NCBI RefSeq assembly: GCF_001440415.1
Contig: NZ_LLYA01000046.1
Location: 113,985-177,984 of the forward strand
Source: Bradyrhizobium retamae
Lineage (GTDB): Bacteria; Pseudomonadota; Alphaproteobacteria; Rhizobiales; Xanthobacteraceae
DNA length: 64,000 nucleotides
Reading direction: 5' to 3'
Position numbers and translations under genes: made by a program. The notes beneath the pieces were generated by a model. The model did not search any database. It was not told the origin of the DNA and worked only from the letters and a program-made list of their open reading frames with translations. Numbering within the stretch: the stretch's first letter is position 1; every line of letters begins with the position of its first letter. Shown in pieces: positions 62,289 to 64,000 of the stretch.

Positions 62289-63050
62289 GTGATTCGGAGG
62301 AGTCGGACGATCACGCCGGTTCGACGGAATTGGTGTCCCAAAGAGTTGTTCAATGCTCTGACGCCGGTGATTTTCACCGCAGATCTATCCGTTTTGCGCG
62401 CACGTTGGAACAAGTTGTGGCCAGAATTGTATACTGACGCGAGGCATCTGAAAAAGAAGTTTTCCATCCGCAACTTGATCTCTACCGAGGAAGCTGCGGC
62501 GTTCTTTGATGCCTGGGCCGCGGACGAGGAGCGTCACGCCGAGGGCTTTATCCAGATTATGGAGCTCGTCCCTGATCGATCCGAAAAGGATCTTTGGGAG
62601 GGATTGGACGCTCGATCACAAAATTTTAGTGCAATCAATGAATACCTGAAGACGAATTCTCTTTGATGGTTATGATCGCCTTTGATGAAATGTGCACCTG
62701 CCACGCCTATGCTGCGGATAAGGATTTTTATGCCGGACTTGGGAACGATAGATTCGTTCGTTGGCTAAGGGAAGTGACTGTCGACGAGGCAGTTCACTCG
62801 ATGAACGTGGTTAACGTTATCCGCGCCCAGTACTCCGATCGCTTCCGCGAAGTCGGCACAATCCTCGACGGCTAACCAGCGGTGTCGCCTATGAGTCGGA
62901 CTATGGCGGGACCTTCGTTCTGGATTACCTCGGCGAGAAGTACACGAAGGAGATGATAGCCAACTGCCGCGCCACGATCCTGAGAAATGTTGCCGAGCCG
63001 CTCACGACCGCAGAGCGAGATGAACGGAACGGTCGGCCAAGTTGACCTCA
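62289..63050 (+). pseudogene. Ferritin-like di-iron protein with two frameshifts
   Basis: Three successive frames form one protein: 'PKELFNALTPVIFTADLSVL' to 'AADEERHAEGFIQIM' (62310-62650), then 'MIAFDEMCTCHAYAADKDFY' to 'TVDEAVHSMNVVNVI' (62663-62875), then 'YESDYGGTFVLDYLGEKYT' (62887-63050). The E-x-x-R-H and D-E-x-x-H segments are ferritin-like di-iron motifs. Frame changes fall near 62655 and 62880. The intact relative would be a small di-iron oxygenase or desaturase-like enzyme. Confidence 0.6.
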
Positions 63051-63339
63051 ACGCCGTCGCACCGGCTGCGGAGTGATTCCGGCGCCGAGGCGCCCAGCCT
63101 TCTCCTTCGGCTCGTACATGACCGGTTGCCACGCAGCTGAACAAGGAACGTCAAATGAACGCGGTCGCTTCAGGCGTCGATGAATTGATCGTTGTGCTGT
63201 TTCAGCCTTCCACGTCGCTGAGTTTTCTAGACCTAAAATTCCGCCAGACCTCGGATCAGCGACCGTTGGCCTCTAGCGCATGCCGCAGTCGACCATGCTC
63301 TATGCCTACACCCGTGGCTCGTGCTGATAGCGGGCCGAT

Positions 63340-63441
63340 ATGGGGCTGATCGACCGGGATCTGCTGACTGTAGACGAACAGGCGATCAAAGAGACCCGGG
63401 TCGTTCGGACGATCTTTCGTGGGCGGACTTGCCGATGGTAA
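63340..63441 (+). pseudogene. Amidohydrolase (YtcJ-like) C-terminal fragment
   Basis: 33 codons: 'DRDLLTVDEQAIKETRVVRT' and 'IFRGRT' match the end of YtcJ-like amidohydrolases ('L-T-V-x-x-x-x-I-K-x-T-x-V'). All metal-binding parts are missing. Sequence 63051-63339 shows nothing recognisable. Confidence 0.5.
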
Positions 63442-63447
63442 CCCAGA

Positions 63448-63981
63448 TCACGATAGAAGCTGCTGAACTTTTTGCGTTAAAAGCGGATCATGCAGACATA
63501 CCGCCCATTCCAGCAGCATCTGGCGCACCGTGGTCGCCAAGATGCCATGAAGCGCCATCCGATCCAGAGCAAGTGAACGATCCGCATCGACACGCGTCGC
63601 GATCAGGTCCGAGAGGAGGCGTACGTCATATCCACGCTCGGCGGCCTGCAGAGCGGCAATGAAGATATCTTCTTCGAGCCAACCTCCTCCAAAGAAAATG
63701 ATACCGGTCTCGCGTGAAGCCAGATTGTCCGTAAACCGCCGATCGTGCCAAATGGAAAGAGCGTCAACGTCCAGCTGCGTCATCGAGTACACGAGTTGCT
63801 GACCCTTAATCCCGAACGGCTGGCATTCGCCAATGAGGGTCGACGCGACGGCGAACATCTCCAAGCCCGTCTGCAGCAACGAGAAACTGACGTGCCGCGG
63901 GGCAAGACCGGCCGAAGCCGGCGTCTCGCCGCGCGTCATATTGATCAAAACCACCCGACTATGTCGTGGGTCTGCAAGCAT
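63448..63981 (-). CDS. Isochorismatase-like hydrolase
   Basis: 177 aa resembling cysteine hydrolases of the isochorismatase family: 'RHSRVVLINMTRGE' near the start and 'IIFFGGGWLEEDIFIAALQA' with 'GYDVRLLSDLIATRV' for the core strand, helix and following strand. In the family the strand is followed by a catalytic Cys; here the equivalent positions read Gly-Trp-Leu-Glu-Glu, so the enzyme may be inactive or use another residue. Convergent with the amidohydrolase fragment. Confidence 0.65.
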   Translation of the reverse strand: MLADPRHSRVVLINMTRGETPASAGLAPRHVSFSLLQTGLEMFAVASTLIGECQPFGIKGQQLVYSMTQLDVDALSIWHDRRFTDNLASRETGIIFFGGGWLEEDIFIAALQAAERGYDVRLLSDLIATRVDADRSLALDRMALHGILATTVRQMLLEWAVCLHDPLLTQKVQQLLS

Positions 63982-64000
63982 CTACGTGTCAAATGACCTT

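Overview
The window comes from an alphaproteobacterium of the Bradyrhizobium/Nitrobacteraceae type. The evidence is the high GC content, the style of the chromosomal proteins, a complete Trb-type conjugation locus of the kind carried by rhizobial integrative and conjugative elements (ICEs), and a DUF736/DUF2493/Toprim/ArdC maintenance block. I saw no tRNA, rRNA or CRISPR array. No integrase gene was found.

Layout. (1) 1-1060 is flanking sequence: the start of an Mfd/UvrB-like helicase running off the left end (minus strand), and a broken HerA-like ATPase whose homology stops abruptly near 1062. (2) About 1.2-30.9 kb is a defence-rich cargo region divided by five near-identical 31-32 bp dyads at 1197, 9882, 14025, 23491 and 30869. 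Module I holds a retron-like reverse transcriptase-protease fusion, a sigma-like/small protein/ImmA-IrrE operon, and a divergent operon of metallo-beta-lactamase-fold protein, E2-E1-JAB fusion and patatin. Module II holds a GmrSD-like DUF262 protein and three unrecognised genes. Module III holds a HEPN-like/DUF3800 pair, two overlapping micro-ORFs, ApeA-like and MauJ-like HEPN proteins, and a Gabija pair. Module IV holds a DUF2130 protein, an XRE regulator, a large helicase-nuclease, an HNH nuclease and a truncated SRAP gene. (3) 31.0-55.4 kb is the ICE backbone, almost entirely on the minus strand: XRE regulator, DUF2274, TrbI-G-F-L-J-E-D-C-B, a CopG-like protein, TraG coupling protein, a GSU2403-family nucleotidyltransferase behind two operator dyads, relaxase, TraF peptidase, an AlpA-like regulator, DUF2285, DUF736, DUF2493, Toprim and ArdC. 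(4) 55.4-64 kb is decayed accessory DNA (sulfotransferase, MFS, condensation-domain, AlpA-like, ferritin-like and amidohydrolase remnants) with a few intact genes: glmS, a 65-aa protein and an isochorismatase-like hydrolase.

How it works together: the backbone encodes mating-pair formation (Trb), DNA processing and coupling (relaxase, TraF, TraG), and anti-restriction/maintenance functions. The cargo is a stack of anti-phage systems. The repeated dyads at every cargo boundary, with truncated genes beside two of them, suggest the cargo was assembled as cassettes by a site-specific recombinase. Three elements look most worth following up: the dyad-bounded cassettes; the candidate retron RNA whose 12-bp repeat overlaps the RT start; and two related hairpin leaders ahead of DUF736 and DUF2493.
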